From: Bacteroidota bacterium
Lineage (GTDB): Bacteria; Bacteroidota; Bacteroidia; Bacteroidales; JAAUTT01
NCBI GenBank assembly: GCA_030706405.1
Contig: JAUZOO010000001.1
Coordinates: 143,762 to 207,761 of the forward strand
Direction of reading: 5' to 3'
Length of the DNA: 64,000 nt
Shown: piece by piece, positions 8,545-18,190 of the stretch
How the letters are laid out: each line of letters opens with the position of its first letter
How positions within the stretch are numbered: position 1 is the first letter of the stretch
The notes under the pieces: generated by a model
What the model was told of the DNA's origin: nothing
The model's database searches: none
Seen by the model: the letters and a program-made list of their open reading frames with translations, nothing else
Program-made: the position numbers and the translations under genes

Positions 8545-8605
8545 AAACGAAAGAGGCGAAACTGCAAAAATTAAAGCTTTGCAGTTTCGCCTCTTTCGTT
8601 TTTAT
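8545..8605. terminator. Bidirectional terminator with 24-bp perfect stem
   Basis: Arms 8545-8568 and 8578-8601 are exact reverse complements (aaacgaaagaggcgaaactg and so on), with a 9-base loop and A/T runs on both sides. It lies between the converging TldE-like and exbD genes and serves both strands. Confidence 0.92.
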
Positions 8606-8628
8606 ATTTCTTAAAGCAAACGGGTTCT

Positions 8629-9024
8629 CTATTCCTTTTGTGTAGCCAATATCATTTTCACATCCACCCGCTTACCTATTTCTAATACATCCACTAAATC
8701 CTGAATGGTGAGGTGGCTGTCGGCCCGAAGGATAATGGTAAGGTCAGTAATACTCTTTTTCTTATCGGTAAGGGCTACTTCCAGATTCTCGGGAGCCACA
8801 GGCATTTGGTCGAGAAAATATTTTTTCTCGGCAGTAATGGAAAGGGTAATCTGTTTCTTGGATATCGTTTGGCTGGAGCTGGCCTTGGGCAACATCAGCT
8901 TAATAACATTGGGATTGGCAAAAGTGGCTATAATCAAAAAGAACAACAACAGGAAGAACATGATGTCGTTAAGCGAGGCGGTAGCAACTTCTGCCTTAAA
9001 ATCGTGATTACGTTTTATTTTCAT
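8629..9024 (-). CDS. exbD: ExbD/TolR-family biopolymer transport protein
   Basis: 131-residue inner-membrane protein with a short cytoplasmic N-terminus, a single membrane segment at about 20-40 with the conserved acidic residue in LNDIMFFLLLF, and a periplasmic domain to the end. With ExbB it converts the proton gradient into force for TonB- or Tol-type transport. It starts 31 bases after exbB on the minus strand. No tonB, tolA or receptor gene is adjacent, so the partner is not known. Downstream is the shared bidirectional terminator. Confidence 0.9.
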   Translation of the reverse strand: MKIKRNHDFKAEVATASLNDIMFFLLLFFLIIATFANPNVIKLMLPKASSSQTISKKQITLSITAEKKYFLDQMPVAPENLEVALTDKKKSITDLTIILRADSHLTIQDLVDVLEIGKRVDVKMILATQKE

Positions 9025-9055
9025 GCCTTAAGTTTCTTAGTAACTGGACCACGAT

Positions 9056-9751
9056 TTATTGTCTGTTACGACTTTTAATGATGTTTACCACATCAAACGC
9101 CTCGGCTTCTACAAACGAAATAAAACGGTCGAGTTTCATGTTCAGCACGTGATAACCGGCGTACGCAATTACACCCACGATTAGCCCCGAACCACTGGAA
9201 ATCATTTTTTCGTACAAACCACCGGAAATAACGCCAATACTGATGTTGTCGGTAATTGAAATGTTATAAAAGATTTTGATAATCCCCGAGATAGTACCGA
9301 TAAACCCGAGCATGGGAGCAATACCTGCAATGATTCCCAGATAATTCAGATTTTTACTGAGTTTATTTACTTCAATGTTACTGACATTCTCCATTTCGCT
9401 TTCCATCTCTTTTACCGGATAATCCAGATGGTCGAGTCCGTGCAGGAAGATTGTAGAATAAGCTCCCGTCTCTTTTTTCAACAGCGATTTAGCCATTTCG
9501 GTATCGCCCGTACGCAAATGTTTTTTGAATTCATACGAAACCCCACGTCGTAAGCGCGTTCCCATGTGAATGACATAATATTTTTCGGCGATAAGATAAA
9601 TCGCTACCAATGAGAGTATCCCAATAGGAATAAGGATAACCCCGCCTTTAATCAAAAGATCGAAAAACGAAATATGACGTGTAACGGTTTCGTCAAGTTT
9701 AAGTTTATTGAGGGTGTCGGTTACCTGCAAAACAACGGATAAGGAAATCAT
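9056..9751 (-). CDS. exbB: ExbB/TolQ/MotA-family proton channel protein
   Basis: 231-residue integral membrane protein. Three hydrophobic segments are visible: about 33-53 (GGVILIPIGILSLVAIYLIA), 137-160 (LGIIAGIAPMLGFIGTISGII) and 180-205 (SGSGLIVGVIAYAGYHVLN). The GTISGI motif and the long cytoplasmic loop between the first two segments are typical of the family. It forms the stator complex with the ExbD encoded directly downstream. A TAnnTTTG-type box lies upstream at 9778-9785. Confidence 0.9.
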   Translation of the reverse strand: MISLSVVLQVTDTLNKLKLDETVTRHISFFDLLIKGGVILIPIGILSLVAIYLIAEKYYVIHMGTRLRRGVSYEFKKHLRTGDTEMAKSLLKKETGAYSTIFLHGLDHLDYPVKEMESEMENVSNIEVNKLSKNLNYLGIIAGIAPMLGFIGTISGIIKIFYNISITDNISIGVISGGLYEKMISSGSGLIVGVIAYAGYHVLNMKLDRFISFVEAEAFDVVNIIKSRNRQ

Positions 9752-9777
9752 GATATTCGCCTGGTTAAAGTTCGGTG

Positions 9778-9785
9778 CAAAAATA
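9778..9785 (-). promoter_or_regulatory. Putative -7 box for exbB-exbD
   Basis: Reads TATTTTTG on the minus strand, matching the Bacteroidetes TAnnTTTG element, 27 bases before the exbB start. No convincing -33 TTTG is seen. The remaining 230 bases up to the sensor kinase show nothing else recognisable. Confidence 0.45.
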
Positions 9786-10031
9786 GGAACTTTTGGCTTA
9801 TCCTGTTCGGATAGTTTGGAATCAAAACATTCCTCATTCCCACTCCATTTAATATAAATTCAATAAATCGAAAAAGATATGTATTAAAAACAGTTATGTA
9901 ACCCGGAAGTTCTTTTGTCCGTAAGTTCTAATCTATATTAAGATCCAGTAATCTTAAAAAATTACCATTTTTATATTAATTTTAACCACCTCGCCTTCTT
10001 TTTTAATAGAGCTCACGTGATTTCATCGAAC

Positions 10032-11483
10032 ATGCAAAAGGACAAAACTCATATTTTATACGTGGACGACGACTTAATAAACTTGAAATTATTCGAGGAG
10101 TCGTTCATGAAGGAATATAATGTATTGATAGAATCGACCACAAAGAAGGCTTTTGAAAAATTATTTGAGTTTCCGGTAAAGCTGGTTGTTGCAGACCTCA
10201 GGATGCCGGTTGAAAACGGTTTGGAATTTTTAGACAGGATTACTCCTTTTTTCCCGGATGTCATCAAAATCATACTCACCGCCCACACCGATCCGCGTGC
10301 GGCAGTGAGGGCGGTGAACCAGGGCGGCATTTATCGTTACATCATAAAACCATGGGATCTGACCGAGTTGAGGCAGATTATTAAAAATGCGCTGACCGAG
10401 TATGATCTCAAAATGGAAAACAAACAGTTAATTAGCAAGTTATCCGAGAAAAAAGAACATTTAGAACAGGCACTGGAACAATCCAGAGAGAGTGAACGAA
10501 AATTCTCGGACATTTTCGACTTTTCGAACGATGGTATCTGCATCTTTCAGGGATTGTCATTGCTCATGGCCAATCCCAGTTTTTGGGCTATCCTTGGTGT
10601 TGCGGAAAAAGAAAAGGAAAACCAGTCACCTGACGAACTGATAAATAAGCTAATACCCAATTTTTTTGATCAAATCATCCGTTCGTTGGGCGCTAATACA
10701 ACCTCGGTAATGGAACTGGAGTTTAATCCTTCCGACAAGGGAAAGATGCACCTGGAACTTAACAGCAGGCGAATTTTTCTCAAAGGAAGGCCCGCCATAC
10801 TCTCTATGGTAAGGGACATTACGGATCGGAAGCTGGCCGAACGTAAAATTCTGGATACGATACTCCACACCCAGGAAGAGGAACAACGCAAATATGCCAA
10901 GGAACTACACGACGGCCTAGGGCCTATTCTTTCCACACTTAAAATGTACGTAGAATGGCTTTCGGACCATCGCAACATCACCAATAAAGAAAAAATAACC
11001 CAGCAAACCTTGCATTGTGTTGACGAATCGATTACGATGGTCAGGGAAATTGCCCGGAACCTGTGCCCTTACCTTTTGGAACAGTTTGGGTTGGTTTACG
11101 CACTAAAAGATTATGCCGAGCGAATTAATTCCCGCCGAAATCTGACCATTGTTGTTCACGATCAATCAAAAGCGCGCCTGCCTTTGGATATGGAACTGTC
11201 GCTTTACAGGGTTCTGATGGAATGTATCTCCAACAGTATCAAACATTCCGGAGCTACCCGAATAGAAATAAAATTTAAGGCCTCCCCCTCTTTGTTAAAA
11301 ATTGTCTATTCCGATAACGGCTCGGGGTTCGATATTGATAAAACGATGAAGGAAGCCAAGGGAATGGGATTAATAAACATGAAACAGCGCATCAGCCTGA
11401 TTGGTGGCGACTTTCAAATTCAATCAGATAAATCCGGAACTAAAATAAATATAAACATAACTAATCTACTATGGGAAAAATAA
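10032..11483 (+). CDS. Receiver-PAS-histidine kinase (HisKA_3 type)
   Basis: Hybrid signalling protein, about 483 residues. Order (numbered from the ATG): an N-terminal receiver domain (about 5-115) with phospho-acceptor D55 in LVVADLRMP; a short coiled linker; a PAS domain (about 145-260); a HisKA_3 dimerisation domain with H293 in AKELHDGLGPIL; and a HATPase domain (about 365-480) with DNGSGFD and GMGLINMKQR. There is no membrane segment, so it is cytoplasmic. A GTG five codons upstream (10017) is an alternative start. The regulator gene overlaps its 3' end by 13 bases, so the two are a two-component pair. The N-terminal receiver implies a second phosphate input of unknown origin. Confidence 0.88.
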   Translation: MQKDKTHILYVDDDLINLKLFEESFMKEYNVLIESTTKKAFEKLFEFPVKLVVADLRMPVENGLEFLDRITPFFPDVIKIILTAHTDPRAAVRAVNQGGIYRYIIKPWDLTELRQIIKNALTEYDLKMENKQLISKLSEKKEHLEQALEQSRESERKFSDIFDFSNDGICIFQGLSLLMANPSFWAILGVAEKEKENQSPDELINKLIPNFFDQIIRSLGANTTSVMELEFNPSDKGKMHLELNSRRIFLKGRPAILSMVRDITDRKLAERKILDTILHTQEEEQRKYAKELHDGLGPILSTLKMYVEWLSDHRNITNKEKITQQTLHCVDESITMVREIARNLCPYLLEQFGLVYALKDYAERINSRRNLTIVVHDQSKARLPLDMELSLYRVLMECISNSIKHSGATRIEIKFKASPSLLKIVYSDNGSGFDIDKTMKEAKGMGLINMKQRISLIGGDFQIQSDKSGTKININITNLLWEK

Positions 11484-12127
11484 GGGTAATGATCGTTGAC
11501 GATCACGATATGTTCAGGGATGGAATTAAACTATTGTTATCCAGCGGAGATATTGCAGAGATCGTTGCCGAATGCCGCGATGGAAAAGAATTTCTTTCCC
11601 TGATTTCTGAAACTAAACCGGATATAGTGCTGATGGATATTGATATGCCGGTAATGAATGGCATTGAAGCCACCCGAATTGCCTCGGAACAGTTTCCTGA
11701 CTTAAAAGTATTGGTACTAACTATGTTTGGAGACGAAAAGTATTATGTACAAATGATAAAATACGGAATTAAAGGTTTCGTATTGAAATCGGCAGGCATA
11801 TCCGAACTTTTAACGGCTATAACCGGCATTATACAAGGAAAAACGTATTTCTCCACCGAGCTGCTAAACAAGATGATTGTAAAACTATCATCCCAAACCG
11901 CCGAAAATTCAAAGGAAAACGAAGAAGAGAAACTTACCAAGCGAGAAATCCAAATATTGAAAGAGATCGTAAAAGGTTTATCCAACGAGGATATTGCCAA
12001 AAAACTATCTATCAGTACCACTACCGTCCGCACCCACCGGGCGCACCTTATCGCAAAAACCAATTGTAACAATACCGCCAGCCTTGTAATGTATGCCCTC
12101 AAGACAGGGATCGTCAAAGTGGGGTAA
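11471..12127 (+). CDS. NarL/LuxR-family response regulator
   Basis: 218-residue DNA-binding regulator. The receiver domain occupies about 4-120 with D56 in IVLMDIDMP, T84 and K104 in the usual pattern. The LuxR-type helix-turn-helix is at about 153-213 (LTKREIQILKEIVKGLSNEDIAKKL, then TTTVRTHRAHL). The start codon overlaps the end of the kinase gene by 13 bases. HisKA_3 kinases normally pair with this regulator class, so the cognate assignment is firm. Its targets are unknown; the long gap before cheA is one place to look for its sites. Confidence 0.93.
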   Translation: MGKIRVMIVDDHDMFRDGIKLLLSSGDIAEIVAECRDGKEFLSLISETKPDIVLMDIDMPVMNGIEATRIASEQFPDLKVLVLTMFGDEKYYVQMIKYGIKGFVLKSAGISELLTAITGIIQGKTYFSTELLNKMIVKLSSQTAENSKENEEEKLTKREIQILKEIVKGLSNEDIAKKLSISTTTVRTHRAHLIAKTNCNNTASLVMYALKTGIVKVG

Positions 12128-12620
12128 CAAAAAAACTACTCACCCCGGGTCCGCTCTTTTTGCAAAGAATGGGTCCGGGTTTCAAGTACTAAAATATAAT
12201 CCGTTAAAGACAATTTCTTTTTCAACTCTTCGCTTTAATAAATCCTCCTTTTCACAAGATTTAAGCCCCATTTTCCGACTTCTGCAGAGAGCGATTTGCA
12301 ATAAATTTTATTGTCCGTTTTGTGTTATCTTAAAATTAATCTGTATAACAAAACCGGACTAAAGCAAGAATATAAGCATCTTTCAAAATTTTAAGCTCTT
12401 TTCCCAACTTCTCCAAAATCATACATCGGTACGATAAAAATCAACAGTTTGAGGATTGCCACGCTCGTCCGTTAAGTGTAATATTGCATTATAACATAAT
12501 CATTTACAATCGAATTAATATTTCCATTTTTTAAGAAATGGGCATATTTCGCGGCTTGTGATCAACAGTACATCAGTGATAATTCCGGGAAATTAAAAAC
12601 TTCCAAACCCATCGTTATCT
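12128..12620. other. 493-base gene-free stretch upstream of cheA
   Basis: AT-rich, with no reading frame that looks coding. The sequence gggtccg occurs twice as a direct repeat near 12145 and 12170. I see no clear terminator for the response regulator and no full TAnnTTTG promoter box. It probably holds the cheA promoter and leader. Confidence 0.5.
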
Positions 12621-14636
12621 ATGGACCCAATCATACAAAAATTCAGAGATACCTTCATCGAAGAGTCGGTAACCCTTCTTGACCAGTTAGAAAAGGATCT
12701 GCTGGAGCTTGAAAAAAAACCTGAAGATAAGGAACTTATCGAGTCGGCATTTCGTGCTATGCATACCATAAAAGGTATTAGCGGAATGTACGGGTTCGAT
12801 TTTATCTGCGAGTTTACGCACAGCATGGAGAGCATCTATCAGGCCATACGCGACCAGATGATGACGTTTACCCGCAAAATTTTTGATATCTCATTTTTAT
12901 CCATCGATCATATCCGCAAACTTCTCTCGGACGAAAAACTGGCCGAACCCGAAAACCTAACCAATCACAATACTTTACTACGAGATATTGATACCCTTGT
13001 TTCCCAGGCAAATGAAATAAAATCCAGCCTCAAATCCTCAAAGCCCGATACTTCAGCAATGGCACAACCTCATACCTGGAACATCCAGCTAAAAACCTCC
13101 GAACAAATGTATTTTCGGGGAATCAGCCTGATGAGTATATTTAATGAACTGGCAGGATTGGGACGCTACGAAATTACCCGTTTAGATGACATAACCGATC
13201 TGGAAACCGACATGTGGAGCATCATTCTTTATACTGAAGCTCCCGAAGATACTATCCGCGAGGTATTCATGTTTATAGAGGACGACTGCATTTTTACTCG
13301 GTTAGCCGACAGGAACTTATTTGAAACAATTGCATCGGAAAATCCTACTCAGGAAATATCCATAATCGATTTTGTAGAATCAAAAGAGCTGTCGCCCGAT
13401 AAAACATTCCAGGACGACCTGTCAGGCCCCACCGAAAACCGGATGATAAAAAATCCATCGGCCGAAAGTATAAAACAGCTGATAAGACGAATCCCCGTGG
13501 ATTCCGAAAAGCTCGATCACCTGATGTATCTGGTAAGCGAGCTGATTACCCTGAACTCACGCATTGCCCTGGCAACCCGCGACGAAAAATACGAATCGCT
13601 GTGGACTTTTACCGAACGGCTCGACGACTTGTCAAAATTATTTCGTAATAATGCTCTCGAAATACGCCTTATCCCACTCAGCGAAACCGTTTTACGCTTT
13701 AAACGGCTCATTCGGGATTTATCAAAACATCTTCATAAAAAAATAGAATTAGAAACAGACGGAATTGATACCGAGCTTGATAAAGCCACCATTGATCAAC
13801 TCAACGAACCGCTGATGCACATCATCCGCAACAGCATCGATCACGGCATCGAAATGCCTGCGGAACGTCTGGCAAAAGGTAAGCCCGAAACCGGAATAAT
13901 CCGCATTTCAGCCAGCCAGGCGGGTAACGATGTAATTATCCGTGTGGAAGACGACGGAGCAGGCATTGACCTCGAAAAAATTCGCCGCAAAGCCGAAGAC
14001 AAAGGGCTGCTTAAACCAACCGATCATCCTTCTAAAGAAGAACTGATACAAATGATCTTTCTACCAGGATTCTCCACGGCACAAAGCCTCACCGAAATAT
14101 CGGGCCGGGGTGTAGGAATGGATGTGGTTCGGCGCAAAATCGTCGATTTACGTGGCGATGTAAACATTTTCACCGAAAAAGGGAAAGGAACGTCGTTCGT
14201 TTTGAAGCTACAACAATCGGTAGCCATTATCGATACCCTTCTGTTCAAAGTCGAAGACACTTATTTCACGGTTCCTGTATCGGATATCAATGTTTGCATC
14301 CAAGTATTAAAAAGTGATATTGAACACCGCAAACATACTGGAACCATTCCATTTAACAACCAGCTCATACCATTCATCCACCTTCGCAACACATTTACCC
14401 TTTTGGGCGATTACGACCAGAAAATAAAAGCCATTATTCTGAAAACTAACAACCGGCAAATTGCCCTGCTCGCCGATAGCATCGTTGGCGAACACCAGGC
14501 GGTATTAAAGCCCTTGGGCAAACTGTTCCGAAACGAAAAATGCATTAGTGCAGCCAGTCAGCTTGGCGATGGCGAACTCGCCTTTATGCTGGACACCAAC
14601 GAATTATTTGCAAAAACTGAAGGTAACAATCATTAA
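12621..14636 (+). CDS. cheA: Chemotaxis histidine kinase CheA
   Basis: 671-residue sensor kinase of a chemosensory array. Domains: HPt (P1, about 1-105) with phospho-acceptor H48 in RAMHTIKG; a P2-like linker region (about 150-260) that I do not recognise as a standard CheY-binding domain; the P3 dimerisation helices (about 295-365, LDHLMYLVSELITLNSRIALA); the P4 ATPase with the N box near 398-410 (HIIRNSIDHGIEMP), DDGAGID near 440 and GRGVGMDVV near 494; and the P5 CheW-like domain (about 530-671). It is followed by cheW after 13 bases and then by a receptor. No cheY, cheR, cheB or flagellar gene is in the window. Confidence 0.95.
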   Translation: MDPIIQKFRDTFIEESVTLLDQLEKDLLELEKKPEDKELIESAFRAMHTIKGISGMYGFDFICEFTHSMESIYQAIRDQMMTFTRKIFDISFLSIDHIRKLLSDEKLAEPENLTNHNTLLRDIDTLVSQANEIKSSLKSSKPDTSAMAQPHTWNIQLKTSEQMYFRGISLMSIFNELAGLGRYEITRLDDITDLETDMWSIILYTEAPEDTIREVFMFIEDDCIFTRLADRNLFETIASENPTQEISIIDFVESKELSPDKTFQDDLSGPTENRMIKNPSAESIKQLIRRIPVDSEKLDHLMYLVSELITLNSRIALATRDEKYESLWTFTERLDDLSKLFRNNALEIRLIPLSETVLRFKRLIRDLSKHLHKKIELETDGIDTELDKATIDQLNEPLMHIIRNSIDHGIEMPAERLAKGKPETGIIRISASQAGNDVIIRVEDDGAGIDLEKIRRKAEDKGLLKPTDHPSKEELIQMIFLPGFSTAQSLTEISGRGVGMDVVRRKIVDLRGDVNIFTEKGKGTSFVLKLQQSVAIIDTLLFKVEDTYFTVPVSDINVCIQVLKSDIEHRKHTGTIPFNNQLIPFIHLRNTFTLLGDYDQKIKAIILKTNNRQIALLADSIVGEHQAVLKPLGKLFRNEKCISAASQLGDGELAFMLDTNELFAKTEGNNH

Positions 14637-14649
14637 TATCCATAGAACC

Positions 14650-15129
14650 ATGACCAGAACGTATCTATCATTTGTCATTTGCGGCGATCTGTACGCGGTA
14701 AATGTCACAAAGGTGCTGGAAGTGCTGCAAAAGGAGCACATTACTAAAGTACCCAATGCGCCGGCTTACATCCGGGGCATCATCAACTTCAGGGGCGATG
14801 TGGTTCCGGTTTTCGAAACCCGTACCCGGTTTAACCTGCCGCAGCGCCTGGCCGACGACTCCTACAATATTATTGTAATCGATGTATCCGAAGGCTCCGA
14901 CATGTTTCGCCTCGGGGCTGTGGTAGACAAAGTGAAGGACGTAATCTCGATTGACGACACGGATATCAAGCCCGTTCCGCCCATGAGCCACGAATTTAAT
15001 ACCGATTTTCTACAAGGTATCTATAAACTGGACGACGATTTTATCATGCTCCTAAATGTAGAAAAGGTATTCTCGGGACAAGAACTTAACGAAATGAAAC
15101 AATCATTGGAAACACCAGAATCCAACTAA
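14650..15129 (+). CDS. cheW: Chemotaxis coupling protein CheW
   Basis: 159-residue CheW-domain protein linking receptor to CheA. The ATG at 14650 starts the domain directly (TYLSFVICGDLYAVNVTKVLEV). An in-frame upstream extension inside cheA has no CheW homology and is rejected. Conserved CheW features are visible: IRGIINFRGDVVPVFE near residues 44-59, and a C-terminal strand LDDDFIMLLNVEKVF. It is placed between cheA (13-base gap) and the receptor (25-base gap), clearly one transcription unit. Confidence 0.95.
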   Translation: MTRTYLSFVICGDLYAVNVTKVLEVLQKEHITKVPNAPAYIRGIINFRGDVVPVFETRTRFNLPQRLADDSYNIIVIDVSEGSDMFRLGAVVDKVKDVISIDDTDIKPVPPMSHEFNTDFLQGIYKLDDDFIMLLNVEKVFSGQELNEMKQSLETPESN

Positions 15130-15154
15130 GTAATAACTAATAAATCACAAGCAT

Positions 15155-17980
15155 ATGTTTAAAAAACTTACCATCCAGGCCAAGCTTTTAACGGGGTTTA
15201 TTTCCGTGGCAATCATTGCGGCTATTATTGGCATTTACAGCTCTGCGAAAATAAAATCGACAGATAAACAGGGCACCGAACTATACGACCAGGTAACTAC
15301 GTCGTTAGATTTTTTATACCATCTTAATAACGACTTTCAGAAGACCCGGATAAAATACCGCGACATGATCCGGGAAAACGATGCTGTGGCTATTGCCAAA
15401 CTTTCGGATGAGGTGGACACTCTTTTAAAGGATATGGAGCTTCAGGCCTCCAATTATCAGAAAACACTTCCTGCCGACGACCAGAAATTATTTCAGGATT
15501 ATCAGGCAAGTTTCCAAAACTGGCTCGAAGATCTTCGTCAGGTGGTAGTTTTGGCTAAAGCCAATAAGGATGCTGAAGCCAATGCGTTAATGGTTGGTAA
15601 GTTCCGGATATCGGCCGGCATCATTGAATCTAAGATTTCTGGTTTAGTGGTTGATAGTGTCGACAGGGGCAAAAAGGTGTTCGTTACCAATACACAGACA
15701 ACCCAGACTGCTTCATATATCCTGATTATGCTTCTTGTTTTAGGCATTGCGCTGTCCATCGGTTTGGGCTTTGTTATATCGCGTAACATCAGCCAAATCA
15801 ACAAAGGTTTATTAGGTGCAACTCAAAAGCTTATCGATGCCGCTACGAAAGGAAATTTCGAGTACCGCGTCGATCCCGAAGCGATAAATTTCGAATTCCG
15901 TGCCATTGCCGAAGGATTCAACGCTACGCTCGATACAGTTGTGGATAAGATGGTATGGTATGAATCTATTATTGACGCTGTTCCGTTCCCAATCCATGTA
16001 ACTGACGACAACATGAATTGGACTTACATGAACAAAGACTTTGAAAAACTCATGGTCGAACAAGGAGTCATCAGGGACAGACAATCAGGCTACGGGCTGC
16101 CTTGCAGTAATGCCGGTGCAAACATCTGTAATACCCAAAACTGTGGTATTAAGCAGCTGCTCAAGGGTAAAAATCAAAGCTTCTTTGACTGGTGTGGCAT
16201 GAGCTGCAAACAGGATACGGCTTACCTCCGCAATAAAAAGGGAGAAAAAGTAGGTTATGTTGAGGTTGTTACCGACCTTACTTCTATCATCCGGGTAAAT
16301 GATTATGCCAATGCCGAGATCATGAGGATTGAACATAACCTGAAGAACCTTGCCCACGGTAGCCTCGATTTTAATTTACAAATCAAAGAATCCGACCAAT
16401 ATACCACTGAAATAAAAGCCCAGTTCGAGCGGATTAACAATAGTTTAAGCCTTGTACAGAGTGCTGTTGGTGAGTTAATTAACGATGCAGCTTCGTTAAC
16501 CAAGGCTGCAGTAGATGGTAAACTGGAAACTCGTGCCGATGCTGAAAAACATGGAGGTGAATTCCGTCGGATTGTTGAAGGTGTCAACAATGTTCTTGAC
16601 TCGGTTATTACCCCGCTCTATGTGGCTGCCGATTATGTAGATAAAATTTCTAAAGGCGAAATCCCTGAAAAGATTACCGTTACCTATAACGGCGACTTTA
16701 ACATTATCAAGAATAATCTGAACCAATGTATTGACGGGCTTAAGGGTCTTGCCGAAAGCAACAGTGTATTACAACGAATGGCAGTGAACGATTATACCTG
16801 CACTGTTCATGGGAAATACCACGGAATATTTGCCGAAGTTGCCGAAGCCTGCAACCTTGTACATGACCGGTTGAGCCATGTGGTAGATATAGCCGAAAAT
16901 ATTGCTTTGGGAGATTTAAAAGACCTTGAAGATCTGGAAAAAATTCAAAAACGGTCCGATAACGACAAGCTTATGCCTGCATTTATAAAAATGGAACGAG
17001 CCTTGGAGCAAATTACAAAAAAAGCAAGATTGGTTGCAAACGGCGATTTGACGGTTTTACTGGAAAAACGATCCGAGAAAGATGAGCTAATGCAGGCTCT
17101 TTCAGATATGGTCATCCGCTTGAACGAAATTGTCTCGCAAGTGATGGAAGCTGCGCAGAATGTAGCCATCAGTAGCGGAGAAATGAGCAATACGGCCCTG
17201 GCTGTTTCACAAGGTGCCAACGAACAAGCAGCTTCAGCCGAGGAAGTATCGTCATCTATTGAGGAAATGTCTTCCTCTATTCAGCAGAACAGTGACAATG
17301 CCGTGCAAACCGAGAAGATTGCCATGGCATCAGCCCAGGGTATCATTGAAGTAAGCACATCGGCCCAAAAAAGCTTGGAAGCAATACGACAGATTTCAGA
17401 TAAAATACGGGTTATTAACGACATCGCCGAAAAGACGGACATTCTGGCCATCAACGCGGCTATTGAAGCGGCCAGGGCCGGCGAACATGGCAAAGGTTTT
17501 GCTGTGGTAGCGGCCGAAGTTCGCAAGCTCGCAGAAGTAAGCCAAAAGGCAGCGCTTGAAATAAATACGCTTTCGGCTTCAAGTCTGAGAGTTACCGAAG
17601 AGTCGGGCACTATGATGCAAAAGATTATCCCTGAAATTCAGCGTACGGCTCAATTGGTACAGGAAATTGCAGCTTCGAGCAATGAGCAACGGTCTGGTTC
17701 TGATCAGATTACCCAAGCCGTAATTCAATTCTCACAGGTAACCCAACAGAATTCGGCCGCTGCGGAAGAAATGAGCTCCAGCTCTGAAGAATTGGCCAGT
17801 CAAGCCGAAATGCTTAAAGAGACCATTGGATTCTTTAATATTGGAAAGCAGGTAACGACAACTTTAAACCTAAGAAATAAAAAATCAACCATACTACCCA
17901 GAAAAGTTGTCTCACCAAAAGGAACTAGTTTTCACTTAAATGAACCGATAATCGACGATAATAGTTTTGAAAAATTCTGA
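15155..17980 (+). CDS. Methyl-accepting chemotaxis protein with cysteine-rich PAS domain
   Basis: 941-residue receptor. TM1 is at about 10-28, a periplasmic four-helix-bundle-type sensor at 30-185, TM2 at 187-208 and HAMP at 208-262. A PAS-like domain at about 268-378 carries five cysteines in 35 residues (C317, C325, C330, C347, C351). Further HAMP-like helices (about 380-680) precede the signalling domain (about 690-900), whose hairpin reads [36 protein letters not shown] (quoted in two parts: up to GEHGKG, then [11 protein letters not shown]). There is no C-terminal NWETF-type tether. The cysteines suggest a metal, heme or redox sensor inside the cell; this is inference. It is the last gene of the cheA-cheW unit, followed by a terminator. 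Confidence 0.92.
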   Translation: MFKKLTIQAKLLTGFISVAIIAAIIGIYSSAKIKSTDKQGTELYDQVTTSLDFLYHLNNDFQKTRIKYRDMIRENDAVAIAKLSDEVDTLLKDMELQASNYQKTLPADDQKLFQDYQASFQNWLEDLRQVVVLAKANKDAEANALMVGKFRISAGIIESKISGLVVDSVDRGKKVFVTNTQTTQTASYILIMLLVLGIALSIGLGFVISRNISQINKGLLGATQKLIDAATKGNFEYRVDPEAINFEFRAIAEGFNATLDTVVDKMVWYESIIDAVPFPIHVTDDNMNWTYMNKDFEKLMVEQGVIRDRQSGYGLPCSNAGANICNTQNCGIKQLLKGKNQSFFDWCGMSCKQDTAYLRNKKGEKVGYVEVVTDLTSIIRVNDYANAEIMRIEHNLKNLAHGSLDFNLQIKESDQYTTEIKAQFERINNSLSLVQSAVGELINDAASLTKAAVDGKLETRADAEKHGGEFRRIVEGVNNVLDSVITPLYVAADYVDKISKGEIPEKITVTYNGDFNIIKNNLNQCIDGLKGLAESNSVLQRMAVNDYTCTVHGKYHGIFAEVAEACNLVHDRLSHVVDIAENIALGDLKDLEDLEKIQKRSDNDKLMPAFIKMERALEQITKKARLVANGDLTVLLEKRSEKDELMQALSDMVIRLNEIVSQVMEAAQNVAISSGEMSNTALAVSQGANEQAASAEEVSSSIEEMSSSIQQNSDNAVQTEKIAMASAQGIIEVSTSAQKSLEAIRQISDKIRVINDIAEKTDILAINAAIEAARAGEHGKGFAVVAAEVRKLAEVSQKAALEINTLSASSLRVTEESGTMMQKIIPEIQRTAQLVQEIAASSNEQRSGSDQITQAVIQFSQVTQQNSAAAEEMSSSSEELASQAEMLKETIGFFNIGKQVTTTLNLRNKKSTILPRKVVSPKGTSFHLNEPIIDDNSFEKF

Positions 17981-18030
17981 TAAATCTAAAAAGAGATTGT
18001 TCTAAACTCTGTTTGAGTTTGATTTAAAAA

Positions 18031-18069
18031 AGAGAGTACCCGATAAAATTTATCAGGTACTCTTTTTTT
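18031..18069 (+). terminator. Rho-independent terminator after receptor gene
   Basis: The arms agagtacccgataaa (18033-18047) and tttatcaggtactct (18049-18063) pair with one mismatch and are followed by a run of T. It ends the cheA-cheW-receptor unit. Confidence 0.85.
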
Positions 18070-18190
18070 CTTTAAGTTCCGGCAACAGCAAGCGTGCTAA
18101 CCCATCAGTTTTTAAATACCAGAGGGATTTTCGTTAAAACCATATCCAAAAATAACCTACTTTTACGCTTCTTTATGATAATTTGGTTGA

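Noticed and set aside
12093-12362. 89-codon plus-strand open frame between the response regulator and cheA
   Set aside because: Overlaps the regulator in another frame and then runs through AT-rich intergenic DNA; no family features.
14548-14649. N-terminal extension of CheW starting inside cheA
   Set aside because: The added 34 residues do not belong to the CheW fold; the ATG at 14650 starts the domain directly.
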